A DNA stretch of 33,278 nucleotides from an uncultured Raoultella sp. (lineage in GTDB: Bacteria; Pseudomonadota; Gammaproteobacteria; Enterobacterales; Enterobacteriaceae), in contig CAAEVH010000062.1 of assembly GCA_900759445.1 (NCBI GenBank), positions 1 through 33,278 on the forward strand. The letters are read 5' to 3'. The translations under genes were made by a program, and so were the position numbers. Of the stretch, positions 16,638 to 26,660 are shown in pieces. The number at the start of each line of letters is the position of its first letter. The first letter of the stretch is position 1. The notes under the pieces were generated by a model that was given only the letters and a program-made list of their open reading frames with translations, made no database searches and was not told the origin of the DNA.

Positions 16638-16985
16638 ATGAAGACGCTTTTCAGAACAATAGTGCTCGGCAGCCTGCTTGCTCTGTCCGCCAATAGCTAT
16701 GCGTTAAGCGAGTCCGAAGCGGAAGATATGGCTGATTTAACGGCGGTATTTGTCTTCCTGAAAAACGACTGCGGTTACCAGAATCTGCCGAATACCCAAA
16801 TTCGTCGCGCGCTGGTCTTTTTTGCTCAACAGAACCAATGGGATCTGAGCAACTACGACAGCTTCAATATGAAGGCGCTCGGTGAAGACAGCTACCGCGA
16901 TCTCAGCGGTATCAAAATCCCCACGACCAAAAAATGCAAAGCGCTGGCCCGCGATTCGTTGAGCCTGCTCGCTTACGTTAAATAG
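16638..16985 (+). CDS. yacC: YacC, PulS/OutS-family exported protein
   Basis: This 115-residue protein has a signal peptide ([22 protein letters not shown], cleavage after SYA). The mature part contains two cysteines (KNDCGY and KKCKAL), likely joined by a disulfide. It belongs to the PulS/OutS group, whose founding members are pilotins for type II secretion outer-membrane secretins, but it lacks the lipobox cysteine, and its role in enterobacteria is unknown. The ATG at 16638 matches E. coli YacC in length; in-frame ATGs upstream (16626) and a TTG-like extension to 16599 would lengthen the signal peptide without support. Confidence 0.88.
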   Translation: MKTLFRTIVLGSLLALSANSYALSESEAEDMADLTAVFVFLKNDCGYQNLPNTQIRRALVFFAQQNQWDLSNYDSFNMKALGEDSYRDLSGIKIPTTKKCKALARDSLSLLAYVK

Positions 16986-17190
16986 TCCACCCGCCGGCCC
17001 GGACGCCATCCCGCCGCCTGTACAAGGTGGCCTGGTCTCCCCATCCCGCAGCCCGGCAATATTCCTGCCATTCAGCCCTGCGCCATGCGAATTGCTGAAA
17101 TATCCACCGTGCATCATCATCTATAGTTGGCTATGATGTTGCGCTCGTTTTTTCGAGTGAACCGGACGTTCACAATGGAGGAATCCGCCC

Positions 17191-18060
17191 GTGGCTGATA
17201 ACAATCTGTGGCACGAAACGCTGCACGACCATTTTGGTCAGTATTTTGCGGTTGATAATGTGCTGTATCACGAAAAGACCGATCACCAGGATTTGATCAT
17301 TTTTGAGAACGCCGCCTTTGGCCGCGTGATGGCGCTGGACGGCGTGGTCCAAACCACCGAACGCGATGAGTTTATCTATCATGAAATGATGACCCATGTC
17401 CCGCTGATGGCCCACGGCCAGGCGAAACATGTGCTGATTATCGGCGGCGGCGACGGCGCGATGCTACGAGAAGTCTCTCGTCACCGCACCATCGAAACCA
17501 TCACCATGGTCGAAATCGACGCTGGCGTGGTCTCATTCTGCCGCCAGTATCTGCCAAATCACAACGCCGGCGCCTATGACGATCCGCGCTTTACGCTGGT
17601 GATTGACGATGGCGTCAATTTTGTTAACCAGACGACGCAAACGTTTGATGTGATCATCTCCGACTGCACCGACCCTATTGGTCCCGGCGAGAGCCTGTTC
17701 ACCTCGGCCTTTTACGAAGGCTGCAAACGCTGCCTGAATCCCGGCGGCATTTTTGTGGCCCAAAACGGGGTCTGCTTTCTGCAGCAGGATGAAGCGATCG
17801 ATAGCCACCGCAAGCTCGGCCACTATTTCAGCGATGTCAGCTTCTACCAGGCCGCGATTCCGACCTATTATGGCGGCATTATGACCTTCGCGTGGGCGAC
17901 CGATAATGATGCCCTGCGCGACCTGTCCAATGAAATTATCCAGGCGCGTTTTCACAAAGCGAACCTGAAGTGCCGTTACTATAATCCGGCTATTCACAAA
18001 GCGGCATTTGCCCTACCGCAATATTTACAGGATGCGCTGTCCGCCAGCGATCTTCAGTAA
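17191..18060 (+). CDS. speE: Spermidine synthase (polyamine aminopropyltransferase), GTG start
   Basis: SpeE moves the aminopropyl group of decarboxylated S-adenosylmethionine to putrescine, giving spermidine. The 289-residue product shows the SAM-binding loop [13 protein letters not shown] (GGGDG at 85-89), the acidic VEIDAGVV, the IDDG segment, the gate loop [14 protein letters not shown] with catalytic D158, and PTYYGGIM. The start is GTG at 17191 with GGAGG at 17177-17181. The nearby ATG at 17175 is out of frame. speD, which makes its aminopropyl donor, follows 14 bases after the stop. Confidence 0.97.
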   Translation: MADNNLWHETLHDHFGQYFAVDNVLYHEKTDHQDLIIFENAAFGRVMALDGVVQTTERDEFIYHEMMTHVPLMAHGQAKHVLIIGGGDGAMLREVSRHRTIETITMVEIDAGVVSFCRQYLPNHNAGAYDDPRFTLVIDDGVNFVNQTTQTFDVIISDCTDPIGPGESLFTSAFYEGCKRCLNPGGIFVAQNGVCFLQQDEAIDSHRKLGHYFSDVSFYQAAIPTYYGGIMTFAWATDNDALRDLSNEIIQARFHKANLKCRYYNPAIHKAAFALPQYLQDALSASDLQ

Positions 18061-18074
18061 GGGGGTGAACTAAA

Positions 18075-18869
18075 TTGAAAAAACTGAAGCTGCATGGCTT
18101 TAACAACCTGACCAAGAGCCTGAGTTTTTGTATTTACGATATCTGCTATGTCAAAACGGCAGAGGAGCGCGATGGCTACATCGCCTATATCGATGAACTC
18201 TATAACGCCAACCGTCTGACCGAGATTTTGTCAGAGACCTGCTCAATCATCGGCGCCAACATTCTGAACATTGCTCGCCAGGATTATGAACCTCAGGGCG
18301 CCAGCGTGACGATTCTGGTCAGTGAAGAACCCGTTGACCCACAGCTTATCGACCAGACCGAACACCCGGGCCCGCTCCCGGAAGCCGTCGTCGCCCATCT
18401 CGACAAAAGCCATATCTGCGTGCATACCTACCCGGAAAGCCATCCGGAAGGCGGACTGTGCACCTTCCGTGCCGACATCGAAGTCTCCACCTGTGGGGTT
18501 ATCTCACCGCTTAACGCGTTGAATTATCTTATCCACCAGCTGGAATCTGACATTGTCACTATTGATTATCGCGTCCGCGGTTTTACCCGTGATATCAATG
18601 GCATGAAGCACTTCATTGACCATGAAATCAATTCAATTCAGAACTTTATGTCCGAGGACATGAAAGCGCTGTATGACATGGTGGACGTCAATGTCTACCA
18701 GGAAAATATCTTCCACACCAAGATGCTGCTGAAAGAGTTCGATCTGAAGCACTACATGTTCCACACCAGACCCGAAGATCTCAGCGCCGCAGAGCGCAAG
18801 TCCATCACCGACCTCCTGTGGAAAGAGATGCGGGAAATTTACTACGCCAGAAATATCCCTTCCATCTGA
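18075..18869 (+). CDS. speD: S-adenosylmethionine decarboxylase proenzyme, TTG start
   Basis: SpeD decarboxylates S-adenosylmethionine to supply SpeE. It is a pyruvoyl enzyme made as a proenzyme that cleaves itself between K111 and S112 ([13 protein letters not shown]), turning S112 into the pyruvoyl group; C140 (STCGVISP), needed for catalysis and processing, is present. The 264-residue length equals that of E. coli SpeD. The start is TTG at 18075 after a strong AAGGGGGTG site, the same N-terminus ([11 protein letters not shown]) as in E. coli. No in-frame ATG occurs near this point. Confidence 0.96.
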   Translation: MKKLKLHGFNNLTKSLSFCIYDICYVKTAEERDGYIAYIDELYNANRLTEILSETCSIIGANILNIARQDYEPQGASVTILVSEEPVDPQLIDQTEHPGPLPEAVVAHLDKSHICVHTYPESHPEGGLCTFRADIEVSTCGVISPLNALNYLIHQLESDIVTIDYRVRGFTRDINGMKHFIDHEINSIQNFMSEDMKALYDMVDVNVYQENIFHTKMLLKEFDLKHYMFHTRPEDLSAAERKSITDLLWKEMREIYYARNIPSI

Positions 18870-18876
18870 ACATCTG

Positions 18877-18896
18877 ACGGCGCCTGCGGGCGCCGT
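18877..18896. terminator. Hairpin between convergent speD and the DeoR-family gene
   Basis: ACGGCGCC (18877-18884) pairs with GGCGCCGT (18889-18896). It overlaps the stop codon of the minus-strand regulator. No T run follows on either strand, so termination strength is doubtful. Confidence 0.4.
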
Positions 18897-19663
18897 TACT
18901 CGGGCTGAACCAGTTTGAGGGTAACGTTCTGCTCTTTGAGCGCGTTCTGAACCGCCTGCGAGAGATTAACGTCGGTCACCACTTCGCTAAAACCGGCAAG
19001 CGGCGCCACGGTAAATAATGAATGTGCGCCATACTTGCTGCTGTCGGCCAGCAACACTTTACGCTGGGCGTTGGCAATGATTTCCTGCTTCAATCCAGCC
19101 TTCTCTTCCGTCGGTGTAGTCACTCCGGTTTCCGCACTCCATGAGTTACAGCTCATAAAGGCAATAGTCGGGAAAACGCTACGCAACATTTTGCGGCCAT
19201 ACTCACCAATGCAAGACTGACTGCTGTCATCAATTCGTCCGCCGACGATGGTCACTTCAATTTGCCTGAATTCGGATAAAAACAGGGCAATATGCAAGTC
19301 GACGGTTATAACCCGCAGCGGCAGATGGGTTAAGCACTTTGCCAGCTCCAGCATGGTCGTCCCGGCATCCAGAACCACCGCATCCCCAGGATGTACCAGA
19401 GAGGCAGCATAGCGCGCAATGGCTCTTTTTTCGGCAGGCGATCGCAGCTGCTTTTCATTCGTAGTGGGCTGTACAGGTTCAAAGCGGCGTAACGCTACGC
19501 CGCCATGGCTTCGACTGATAACGCCCTGTTCATCCAGTTTGATCAAGTCACGTCGGATAGTGGCCGGGGATGCATCCACCGCCTCAACCAGTTGCTCTAC
19601 CGTAACCAGCGTATGGTTTTTCAGATACGCCACTATTTTATCCAGACGGTGTTGTCCTTTCAT
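18896..19663 (-). CDS. DeoR/GlpR-family transcriptional regulator of the sugar-acid operon
   Basis: The 255-residue protein has an N-terminal helix-turn-helix ([27 protein letters not shown], about 21-47), followed by the family signature RSHGGVAL. Its C-terminal phosphosugar-sensing domain contains [11 protein letters not shown] and VVTDVNL. DeoR regulators usually repress sugar catabolism and release DNA on binding a phosphorylated intermediate. It is the last gene of the operon, 9 bases after pdxA2, and lacks a clear ribosome site, so it is probably made at low level by translational coupling. Three TGATT-N6-AATCA boxes upstream of the permease gene are its likely operators. The inducer is inferred to be a phosphorylated four-carbon acid. 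Confidence 0.85.
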   Translation of the reverse strand: MKGQHRLDKIVAYLKNHTLVTVEQLVEAVDASPATIRRDLIKLDEQGVISRSHGGVALRRFEPVQPTTNEKQLRSPAEKRAIARYAASLVHPGDAVVLDAGTTMLELAKCLTHLPLRVITVDLHIALFLSEFRQIEVTIVGGRIDDSSQSCIGEYGRKMLRSVFPTIAFMSCNSWSAETGVTTPTEEKAGLKQEIIANAQRKVLLADSSKYGAHSLFTVAPLAGFSEVVTDVNLSQAVQNALKEQNVTLKLVQPE

Positions 19664-19672
19664 AACAGGGAA

Positions 19673-20656
19673 TTACGCCAGTTGCATTGCCAGTTTTATC
19701 GATATAGCCATGCTCTCAGATTTTGCTTTTCCCGTCCAGGCGATATCAAAAGCGGTCCCGTGATCGGCTGACGTCCGGATAAACGGCAGGCCGGCAGTAA
19801 TATTAACGCCATCATAGAAACCTAATAATTTCAATGGAATATGTCCCTGATCGTGGTACATGGCGACCACCATATCGTATTGCCCTTCATAGGCCTGAAG
19901 AAAAATCGTATCCGGAGGGCAAGGGCCGTAAACCGCTATCCCTTTGGCCTTTGCGCTGGCAATGGCCGGCACCAGAAACCGGCCTTCTTCATCACCAAAC
20001 AGGCCATTCTCACCCGCATGAGGATTGACTCCGGCGACGGCAATGCGCGGTTTCGCATAGCCGACGCGCTTGAGAAAAGTATCTGCAATCGCGATAACGG
20101 TTTCGACGCGGGACGTATTCAGGGTATCCAGGAATGTGCGTAGGGCGATATGCGTCGACACATGGATAACTTTCAGCTTTTCCGTGAACAGCACCATGGC
20201 ATAATCGCGGCTTTCGGTCAGCGTCGCCAGCAGTTCGGTATGCCCGGGATAGTTATGTCCGGCGAGATGTAATGCCTCTTTGTTCAGAGGCGCCGTGGCG
20301 ATCGCCTGAACGTCACCTTTCAACGCCAGTGCCGTCGCCCGCTTGACACAACGATAGGCCAAATCGCCCGCCTGGGCCTGAACTTTTCCCGGCACCAGCG
20401 CCTGTGGATCCGCCAGCGGCTCATCAATCACATGGATTACTCCGGGCGTAAAGCGCGCAGCGGCCACCTCGTTAATAGCGCGAAACTCGACATCCGCTGC
20501 CAGACCTTTTTCCTGCAACCGCTTCAGGGTTTGCAGACAACCGACCACCACCACAGGCGTACCGTTCAGTGAATCTTCCGCGAGGGCTTTAACAATAATT
20601 TCTGGCCCAATCCCCGCGGGATCGCCCATCGTGATAGCAATAGTCTTAATGCCCAC
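19673..20656 (-). CDS. pdxA2: PdxA2, 4-phospho-D-threonate/erythronate dehydrogenase family, GTG start
   Basis: PdxA2 proteins are paralogues of the vitamin B6 enzyme PdxA. In the DUF1537 pathways they oxidise and decarboxylate 4-phospho-D-threonate or -erythronate with NAD+ to dihydroxyacetone phosphate and CO2. The 327-residue product has GDPAGIGPEI near the N-terminus and the metal histidines at about H169 (STHIAL), H213 (NPHAGE) and H268 (YHDQGH). The GTG start at 20656 has GAGGAG seven bases upstream and gives [15 protein letters not shown]; the longer frame from 20710 lacks homology before this. It overlaps the kinase end by 11 bases. The neighbouring DUF1537 kinase supports PdxA2 over pyridoxine synthesis. 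Confidence 0.88.
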   Translation of the reverse strand: MGIKTIAITMGDPAGIGPEIIVKALAEDSLNGTPVVVVGCLQTLKRLQEKGLAADVEFRAINEVAAARFTPGVIHVIDEPLADPQALVPGKVQAQAGDLAYRCVKRATALALKGDVQAIATAPLNKEALHLAGHNYPGHTELLATLTESRDYAMVLFTEKLKVIHVSTHIALRTFLDTLNTSRVETVIAIADTFLKRVGYAKPRIAVAGVNPHAGENGLFGDEEGRFLVPAIASAKAKGIAVYGPCPPDTIFLQAYEGQYDMVVAMYHDQGHIPLKLLGFYDGVNITAGLPFIRTSADHGTAFDIAWTGKAKSESMAISIKLAMQLA

Positions 20657-21917
20657 TATACATCTCCTCAATATAATAAAGCGCATCGCACAGCGTGCTG
20701 TCCGATCCAAATCCCCCGGCCTTAGTGATCACCGGCAAATCATCCAGTTCGCTGTTGATAAATGTCCCGCAAGGAATGCAGGGCGCAACCTCACTCTGAA
20801 TCCGATATCCCTCCGCGCCCAACGCGTTGGCCACCGCAGTGGCGATGTCGCCCCCAGTCAGAAACAGGCCGCCGACTCGCGCCTGCCCGAGGATCTGCAA
20901 TGTGATCGCCCCGATCCGTTGGCTTAGCATCTCCCCCAGTTGCTGGCGACTTATCGCGGCGGAACCACACAAACTCTCGATCAGATGTCGATCTTCCGCG
21001 CTGCGACTGGTACGCAAGATCGTATGATGCTGGCGACCGAGCTGGGCGCAGGCTTGCTCTGCCACCGAGGCTATCTCCAGGGCATATGAGGAAGAGATCA
21101 GGCGGGAGGCGTCGATATCCACCACCTCTGCTCTCCCTTCGTAAAGCGCACGATCCACCTGTCGGCGCGTGGCCTCACTCATTGAGCCTGCCACCACCAG
21201 CACAGGCAGAGTCTGCTGCTCTTGCATAAAGAAGCTGACAGGCAAGGCATTTGCAAGGCCCGCCGCTCCGACCATCAGCGGAAGCCGTTCTTGTTCCCCG
21301 AGAGCCTGAGCGATCAGCATCAGATCGCGATCCTCAACGGCATCAACGACCACCATGCACTCGCCTTCGGCGTCCAGGGCGCTCAAAACGGCGCTGAGTC
21401 CTCCGTGTCGGACCTCATCCAGATGAACTTCGTAAACAGGAATACCGCTTTGCAGCGCGATCAGTTCAGCAATTCGGGACGACGTAACTGGCGTTTTCGG
21501 ATCGCTGGCAAATTCGGTCTCCAGAAGCGGAACACCGTTGACCAGACACAGGCCGTTCTGCGTAGTGCGGCCGGCGGAAGGAATAGCCGCGGCAATCACC
21601 GCCATGCGACTACCGCTGGCTTGCATCGCCGCCACAACTTCAGCCCCGACGTTACCACGAAAGGTAGAATCAATTTTTTTGTACACCAGCGGCGGGGCTA
21701 TCGTTTCACACCACGGCGCGAGTGCGCGACGCACGGCCTTTGCGGCCAGCTCTGCGGAAACAGCCCGGCTCTCGGTATTGATGATGAGCACATCGGCGCG
21801 ACGTGAAGGCTTCTGCGAGGTACTGAGCATCACTTCCGTTCGTGCGCCTTTTTTCGCCAGCTGCACCCCGGTATCATTCGATCCCGTAAAATCATCGGCA
21901 ATCACGATCATTTTCAT
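20646..21917 (-). CDS. dtnK: Four-carbon acid sugar kinase (DUF1537, DtnK type)
   Basis: DUF1537 kinases phosphorylate four-carbon sugar acids such as D-threonate and D-erythronate at O-4. The 423-residue product starts [24 protein letters not shown], the conserved N-terminal substrate-binding motif, followed by [14 protein letters not shown]. The C-terminal ATP-binding part contains [17 protein letters not shown]. The start ATG at 21917 overlaps the permease stop (ATGA) and has GGAGGAAAAG upstream. The pairing with pdxA2, a transporter and a DeoR regulator matches the D-threonate set I recall from the same speD-acnB interval in Salmonella. D-threonate is the leading substrate, D-erythronate the alternative. 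Confidence 0.87.
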   Translation of the reverse strand: MKMIVIADDFTGSNDTGVQLAKKGARTEVMLSTSQKPSRRADVLIINTESRAVSAELAAKAVRRALAPWCETIAPPLVYKKIDSTFRGNVGAEVVAAMQASGSRMAVIAAAIPSAGRTTQNGLCLVNGVPLLETEFASDPKTPVTSSRIAELIALQSGIPVYEVHLDEVRHGGLSAVLSALDAEGECMVVVDAVEDRDLMLIAQALGEQERLPLMVGAAGLANALPVSFFMQEQQTLPVLVVAGSMSEATRRQVDRALYEGRAEVVDIDASRLISSSYALEIASVAEQACAQLGRQHHTILRTSRSAEDRHLIESLCGSAAISRQQLGEMLSQRIGAITLQILGQARVGGLFLTGGDIATAVANALGAEGYRIQSEVAPCIPCGTFINSELDDLPVITKAGGFGSDSTLCDALYYIEEMYSGH

Positions 21918-22867
21918 GTGTTCTTTTCCTCCGGAAGCTGACGCACCTGCCTTTTTGCCACCCAGGAAGTCAGTATCGGCGTCAGGATTGCGGTCGTGAT
22001 AACCGAGGCCGCTATGAGCGGGGCCGCCGCGGCAGCGACGGATGCCAGCGAAGGATCGGCCTGGGCAATCGCCAGCGGTGTAGCCACCGCGTTACCGGCC
22101 GTGCTGGATGCTGCAGCGCCAGCGATACCACTTCCTCCGACCAGCCGATCGGCGCGAATATTAAAAAATCCGCCAATAAAGGTGGTCAGAATGCCGAGGA
22201 GAATGCCCGCCAGCCCGCCCTGGAGCAACATTTCCAGATTGATACCAGCCCCCAGAGCAAAAGCAAAAAATGGAATGAGCAGCGGCCCGCCTTTCGTCAG
22301 GAAGTCGCGCATGTGCACGTCAAGGTTGCCAAGGATCATGCCAACAATCAGAGGAATCAGTACCGCAACGAGTGCCATGATCGGAACGTTGGCCATACCT
22401 GCCGCCCCCAGCGCGATCATGGTGAAGAAAGGACCATCGTTCAGTGACAAAATAGAGATAGCGCCGACATCACGTTCATTGCCAAACTCCCCAACCAGCG
22501 CCGCATAAAGCCCGCCGTTGGAATTGCTCATGGCGGCAATAATCGCCAGGCCGCTCAAACCGAAGATCCCCTCGGCGCCGAAAAGATGTTCAACCCCCAG
22601 CCCTAGCGCGATGGCGATAAGGAGTTTGGTCAGCGTGATAGTCCCCCCCTGTAACAACGCCTGAGGAGCGGCTTTGATGCTAATCCCCGCCCCCATACAC
22701 AGCAAAAATGCGCCAATCAGCGGTGCAGCACCGTTCTTAAAGAGCGCGGTTGTAAACCCGCCGACCTCCAGCGCATGAGGTGCAAACGTATTTATGACCG
22801 CACCTATGACCAGTGGCACAACCATCATGCCTCCGGGAACTCGCTCTATTGCTTTTTTGATGTTCAT
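21914..22867 (-). CDS. KdgT-family permease for a sugar acid
   Basis: The 317-residue membrane protein has about ten hydrophobic segments. Its sequence ([70 protein letters not shown]) belongs to the 2-keto-3-deoxygluconate:proton symporter family. In this operon it most likely imports the four-carbon acid used by the downstream kinase, not 2-keto-3-deoxygluconate; that is inferred from context. The ATG at 22867 is preferred to one at 22906, which lies downstream of the predicted -10 but would translate through the first operator box. It is the first gene of the operon. Confidence 0.87.
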   Translation of the reverse strand: MNIKKAIERVPGGMMVVPLVIGAVINTFAPHALEVGGFTTALFKNGAAPLIGAFLLCMGAGISIKAAPQALLQGGTITLTKLLIAIALGLGVEHLFGAEGIFGLSGLAIIAAMSNSNGGLYAALVGEFGNERDVGAISILSLNDGPFFTMIALGAAGMANVPIMALVAVLIPLIVGMILGNLDVHMRDFLTKGGPLLIPFFAFALGAGINLEMLLQGGLAGILLGILTTFIGGFFNIRADRLVGGSGIAGAAASSTAGNAVATPLAIAQADPSLASVAAAAAPLIAASVITTAILTPILTSWVAKRQVRQLPEEKNT

Positions 22868-22889
22868 GTCGTGCCGCCTGTCATTAATA

Positions 22890-22978
22890 TGATTAAATGA
22901 AATCACATTGATTATATTTAATCAACAACAAACGATAAACACGCGCGATCACAGTTTTAAAATGATTAAATAAAATCA
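22890..22978 (-). promoter_or_regulatory. Promoter and three-box operator of the sugar-acid operon
   Basis: Three copies of TGATT-N6-AATCA lie upstream of the permease gene: 22890-22905, 22909-22924 and 22963-22978. On the minus strand the middle box contains a perfect TATAAT (22916-22911), with TTTATC (22939-22934) 17 bases upstream as a weak -35. One box thus covers the -10, one lies just downstream and one about 60 bases upstream, a layout suited to repression with looping. The DeoR-family protein of the operon is the natural candidate to bind. Confidence 0.65.
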
Positions 22979-22994
22979 ATTAATCATTCAGGGC

Positions 22995-23023
22995 AAAAAA
23001 AAGCCGGGAGTTCGGCTCCCGGC
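22995..23023 (-). terminator. Rho-independent terminator after yacL
   Basis: On the minus strand, GCCGGGAG (23023-23016) pairs with CTCCCGGC (23010-23003), followed by eight T residues. It separates yacL from the sugar-acid operon promoter. Confidence 0.9.
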
Positions 23024-23041
23024 GTGAATGCATGAAAGGGG

Positions 23042-23404
23042 TTACGCTTTGCTGACAAACTCGCGGTACGCGGCCACCACCTGTAAAAAATCCTCAACGC
23101 CGCACAGAGAGAGGCTTTCTTCGTCGTAGTAGCTCATCCCCTCTTCGATTTCATCACCTGAAATCTCCAGCTGGTTGGCGCGAATCATCACCTCTTCGCC
23201 ATCCAGCCATAGCGTGTATTCATGTCCGGCACGCTGCCAGGAACGCTCGCTGCCTTTTACGGTGCGCGCGGCCTGTTCCACTTCATCCAGCAGGGCGAGG
23301 TTATCTTTCACCTCTTCGTTAAACCAGTGCCCCACCACCTCGTGGCCCATCGACATTCGCACCTTTACCACTCCGGTAATATCGCGCAGAAACTCGTAAT
23401 CCAT
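23042..23404 (-). CDS. yacL: UPF0231 family protein YacL
   Basis: The 120-residue acidic protein is nearly identical to E. coli YacL ([32 protein letters not shown] at the start and [21 protein letters not shown] near the end). No catalytic motif, signal peptide or membrane segment is visible, and its function is unknown. The ATG at 23404 has AGAGGA upstream. A possible -10 (TACAAT, minus strand 23447-23442) lies 38 bases before the start. It stands alone between terminators. Confidence 0.93.
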   Translation of the reverse strand: MDYEFLRDITGVVKVRMSMGHEVVGHWFNEEVKDNLALLDEVEQAARTVKGSERSWQRAGHEYTLWLDGEEVMIRANQLEISGDEIEEGMSYYDEESLSLCGVEDFLQVVAAYREFVSKA

Positions 23405-23662
23405 AGTGTCTTCCTCTGCAAGGGCAATGCGTCACCGCTACATTGTACCCATAGGGTAATTATCGCAGCCCCCGGGCAGAAAAAAAGTGGACCAGATAGA
23501 GCAACAGTAAATAAAAGCGCCTCAGTTGGTTAACCGGTCGTCTTACCGCCAACGGGCGGGCATTATTCCACCATTCTTTGCCAGCTGCCGGTCTGTCGGC
23601 GTCAAATCCCTTGCGCCTTTACCAGATGCCGATGGTTATCGGAGTACGTTTAGCGCAGCAAT
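23405..23662. other. yacL-acnB intergenic region
   Basis: This stretch holds a candidate yacL promoter (-10 TACAAT on the minus strand, 23447-23442). I see no convincing coding potential on either strand: readings of 60-100 codons have no ribosome site and no recognisable sequence. No repeat family or RNA gene was recognised. Confidence 0.4.
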
Positions 23663-23690
23663 AAAAAAAGCCACTCCGAAGAGTGGCTTT
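23663..23690 (-). terminator. Rho-independent terminator after acnB
   Basis: On the minus strand, AGCCACTC pairs with GAGTGGCT across a TTCG loop (23669-23688), followed by seven T residues. It is a classical strong terminator. Confidence 0.92.
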
Positions 23691-23706
23691 GAGCAGCAAG
23701 ATTCGC

Positions 23707-26304
23707 TTATACCGCGGTCTGGAAAATCACACCGTCAGCTTTATCAGTGTACTGTTCCAGCTGGTTGAAGTTCAGGTAGCGATAGGTATCCGCCGCAGTC
23801 TTATCCACCTGAGCGACGAAGGTCTGGTACTCTTCCGGCGTCGGCAGTTTGCCGAGCAGGGAAGCGACCGCAGCCAGCTCCGCAGAGGCCAGATAGACGT
23901 TAGCGCCGGTGCCTAAACGGTTCGGGAAGTTACGGGTTGAAGTGGACACCACCGTCGCACCGTCCGCCACGCGCGCCTGGTTACCCATACACAGGGAACA
24001 GCCAGGGATTTCAATGCGCGCGCCGCTCTTACCAAACACGCTGTAGTAGCCTTCTTCAGTCAGCTGCGCCGCATCCATACGGGTTGGCGGAGCCACCCAC
24101 AGACGAGTCGGCAGCTGGCCTTTGTGGCTGTCCAGCAGTTTACCCGCCGCACGGAAGTGACCAATGTTGGTCATGCAGGAACCGATGAAGACTTCGTCAA
24201 TCTTCTCACCCTGCACATCGGACAGCAGACGCGCATCGTCCGGATCGTTCGGTGCACACAGGATAGGCTCTTTGATATCCGCCAGATCGATATCGATCAC
24301 CGCGGCATACTCAGCATCGGCATCGGCTTCCAGCAGCTGCGGATCCGCCAGCCATTTTTCCATCCCCTGGATGCGACGCTCCAGCGTACGACGATCGCCG
24401 TAGCCTTCTGCGATCATCCACTTCAGCAGGACGATGTTGGAGTTCAGATACTCGACGATCGGTTCCTGATTCAGCTTAATGGTACAGCCGGCAGCAGAAC
24501 GCTCTGCGGACGCATCGGTCAGCTCAAACGCCTGCTCAACTTTCAGATCCGGCAGACCTTCAATTTCCAGAATGCGTCCAGAGAAGATGTTTTTCTTCCC
24601 TTTCTTCTCCACGGTCAGCAGCCCCTGCTTAATCGCGTACAGCGGGATCGCATGGACCAGATCGCGCAGGGTGATCCCCGGCTGCATCTTGCCTTTGAAG
24701 CGAACCAGCACCGATTCCGGCATATCCAGCGGCATGACGCCGGTCGCGGCGGCAAAGGCCACCAGACCAGAACCTGCCGGGAAGGAGATACCAATCGGGA
24801 AGCGGGTATGAGAGTCACCACCGGTACCGACGGTATCCGGCAGCAGCATACGGTTCAGCCAGGAGTGGATAACGCCATCGCCCGGACGCAGAGAGACACC
24901 GCCACGGTTCATAATGAAGTCTGGCAGCGTATGGTGCGTGGTGACGTCAACCGGCTTCGGATAGGCCGCGGTGTGGCAGAAGGACTGCATCACCAGATCG
25001 GCGGAGAAACCAAGGCACGCCAGGTCTTTCAGTTCATCACGCGTCATCGGACCGGTGGTATCCTGGGAACCGACGGAGGTCATCTTCGGTTCACAGTAAG
25101 CGCCCGGACGAACACCGGCAACGCCGCAGGCGCGGCCAACCATTTTCTGCGCCAGCGAGTAGCCGCGGCTGCTTTCCGCCACGTCTTTTGCCTGACGGAA
25201 TACGTCGCTGTGCGGCAGACCCAGCGCTTCACGCGCTTTCGTGGTCAGGCCGCGACCGATGATCAGCGGAATACGGCCGCCGGCGCGGACTTCATCAACC
25301 AGCACATCGGTTTTCAGCTCGAAGCTTGCCAGCAGTTCGTTGGTTTCGTGGTTACGCACTTCGCCTTTGAACGGGTAAACGTCAATCACGTCGCCCATAT
25401 TCAGGTTGTTGACGTCCACTTCAATTGGCAGCGCGCCGGCATCTTCCATGGTATTGAAGAAGATAGGTGCAATTTTGCCGCCCAGGCAGAGACCGCCGCC
25501 GCGCTTGTTCGGCACGTTCGGGATATCGTCACCCATAAACCACAGCACCGAGTTGGTGGCGGATTTACGCGAAGAGCCTGTACCAACTACGTCACCGACG
25601 TAGGCCAGCGGGAAACCTTTTTGCTGAAGCGCTTCAATTTGCTTAATCGGGCCAACGGAACCCGGCTGATCCGGCTCGATACCTTCGCGGGCGTTTTTCA
25701 GCATTGCCAGCGCGTGCAGCGGGATATCCGGACGGGACCAGGCATCGGGGGCCGGAGACAGGTCATCGGTGTTGGTTTCGCCGGTAACCTTGAATACGGT
25801 GACGGTGATTTTCTCAGCCAGCTGCGGACGATTCAGGAACCACTCGGCATCAGCCCAGGATTTCATGACCTGTTTAGCGTACTCGTTACCCGCTTTGGCT
25901 TTCTCTTCTACGTCGTAGAAGTTATCGAACATCAGCAGGGTATGGGACAGCGCTTTGGCGGCGATCGACGCCAGTTTAGCATCGTCCAGAGCATCAATCA
26001 GCGGGTGAATGTTGTAACCGCCCTGCATGGTGCCCAGCAGTTCAACGGCTTTTTCAGGGGTAACCAGTGGGGAGGTCGCTTCGCCTTTGGCGATAGCGGC
26101 AAGGAATCCGGCTTTAACATAGGCGGCTTCGTCGACGCCCGGCGGTACACGGTTGATTAACAGGTCTAACAGGAATTCTTCTTCACCCGCAGGCGGGCTC
26201 TTCAGCAGTTCTACCAGCGCGGCCATTTGGGTTGCATCTAAGGGTTTGGCAACAATCCCAACGGCTGCACGCTCAGCTACGTGCTTACGGTATTCTTCTA
26301 GCAC
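23707..26304 (-). CDS. acnB: Aconitate hydratase B (also 2-methylisocitrate dehydratase), GTG start
   Basis: AcnB interconverts citrate and isocitrate through cis-aconitate in the TCA cycle, and the apo-form binds mRNA when iron is low. With GTG at 26304 the product is 865 residues, the E. coli length, beginning (M)[11 protein letters not shown] after a GAGGAG site. The 4Fe-4S ligands are C710 (IGSCMTN), C769 and C772 (PGCSLCMGN). The N-terminal HEAT-like domain and the swivel domain ([24 protein letters not shown]) are all present. A longer in-frame reading from 26409 runs through the promoter region and has no homology, so it is rejected. Confidence 0.97.
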   Translation of the reverse strand: MLEEYRKHVAERAAVGIVAKPLDATQMAALVELLKSPPAGEEEFLLDLLINRVPPGVDEAAYVKAGFLAAIAKGEATSPLVTPEKAVELLGTMQGGYNIHPLIDALDDAKLASIAAKALSHTLLMFDNFYDVEEKAKAGNEYAKQVMKSWADAEWFLNRPQLAEKITVTVFKVTGETNTDDLSPAPDAWSRPDIPLHALAMLKNAREGIEPDQPGSVGPIKQIEALQQKGFPLAYVGDVVGTGSSRKSATNSVLWFMGDDIPNVPNKRGGGLCLGGKIAPIFFNTMEDAGALPIEVDVNNLNMGDVIDVYPFKGEVRNHETNELLASFELKTDVLVDEVRAGGRIPLIIGRGLTTKAREALGLPHSDVFRQAKDVAESSRGYSLAQKMVGRACGVAGVRPGAYCEPKMTSVGSQDTTGPMTRDELKDLACLGFSADLVMQSFCHTAAYPKPVDVTTHHTLPDFIMNRGGVSLRPGDGVIHSWLNRMLLPDTVGTGGDSHTRFPIGISFPAGSGLVAFAAATGVMPLDMPESVLVRFKGKMQPGITLRDLVHAIPLYAIKQGLLTVEKKGKKNIFSGRILEIEGLPDLKVEQAFELTDASAERSAAGCTIKLNQEPIVEYLNSNIVLLKWMIAEGYGDRRTLERRIQGMEKWLADPQLLEADADAEYAAVIDIDLADIKEPILCAPNDPDDARLLSDVQGEKIDEVFIGSCMTNIGHFRAAGKLLDSHKGQLPTRLWVAPPTRMDAAQLTEEGYYSVFGKSGARIEIPGCSLCMGNQARVADGATVVSTSTRNFPNRLGTGANVYLASAELAAVASLLGKLPTPEEYQTFVAQVDKTAADTYRYLNFNQLEQYTDKADGVIFQTAV

Positions 26305-26404
26305 GACGGTTCTCCTCGCTCTCATTGTAAAATGCGGTAGGCGATTCTCTTCACGCTCCTGTGAGACAGCAGTTTGTAGGGTAAATGCCCGATACCGCGT
26401 CGGC

Positions 26405-26433
26405 AGCATAGCAGGATTTTGGCGAGGTGTTAA
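26405..26433 (-). promoter_or_regulatory. Candidate acnB promoter
   Basis: On the minus strand, TTAACA (26433-26428) and TATGCT (26410-26405) are separated by 17 bases, which places transcription about 95 bases before the acnB start. It is a good sigma-70 match by eye. Confidence 0.55.
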
Positions 26434-26464
26434 TCTGTTTACAAAAAAGCAACATTAAAATTTA

Positions 26465-26478
26465 GCTGAATCGTTAAG
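26465..26478. promoter_or_regulatory. Candidate Cra site between acnB and yacH
   Basis: GCTGAATCGTTAAG at 26465-26478 matches the Cra (FruR) consensus RSTGAAWCSNTHHW. It lies about 70 bases upstream of the proposed acnB start site. E. coli acnB is reported to be controlled by Cra, so the site probably acts on acnB. The rest of this 356-base divergent region (26305-26660) is AT-rich, with a possible yacH -10 (TATACT, 26588-26593). Confidence 0.6.
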
Positions 26479-26660
26479 GGCAGGATTTTACAGGCTTTAC
26501 GTACATTTCCCGGGATATAAATTTAATTCTGTTACACATAACTGAGCAAAATCCCAACAATCATCAAAAATCAAAAATAGACCGGCTTATACTCCGTCGC
26601 GAGCGCTATTTTCGGCGATACTCAGTGGAAACGGGCCAAACTATAGCGCCGGGAGCTAAC

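Noticed and set aside
16986..17190. Small RNA or riboswitch between yacC and speE
   Set aside because: A possible -10 (TATGAT, 17132-17137) exists, but I found no stable conserved-looking structure or known RNA motif.
23526..23768. Small open frame of 80 codons on the plus strand at the end of acnB
   Set aside because: It has no ribosome site, runs through the acnB terminator and lacks recognisable sequence.
24124..26160. Open frame of 678 codons on the plus strand opposite acnB
   Set aside because: It is a mirror frame of a highly expressed, strongly codon-biased gene. The translation is rich in H, Q and R with no family signature, and there is no ribosome site.
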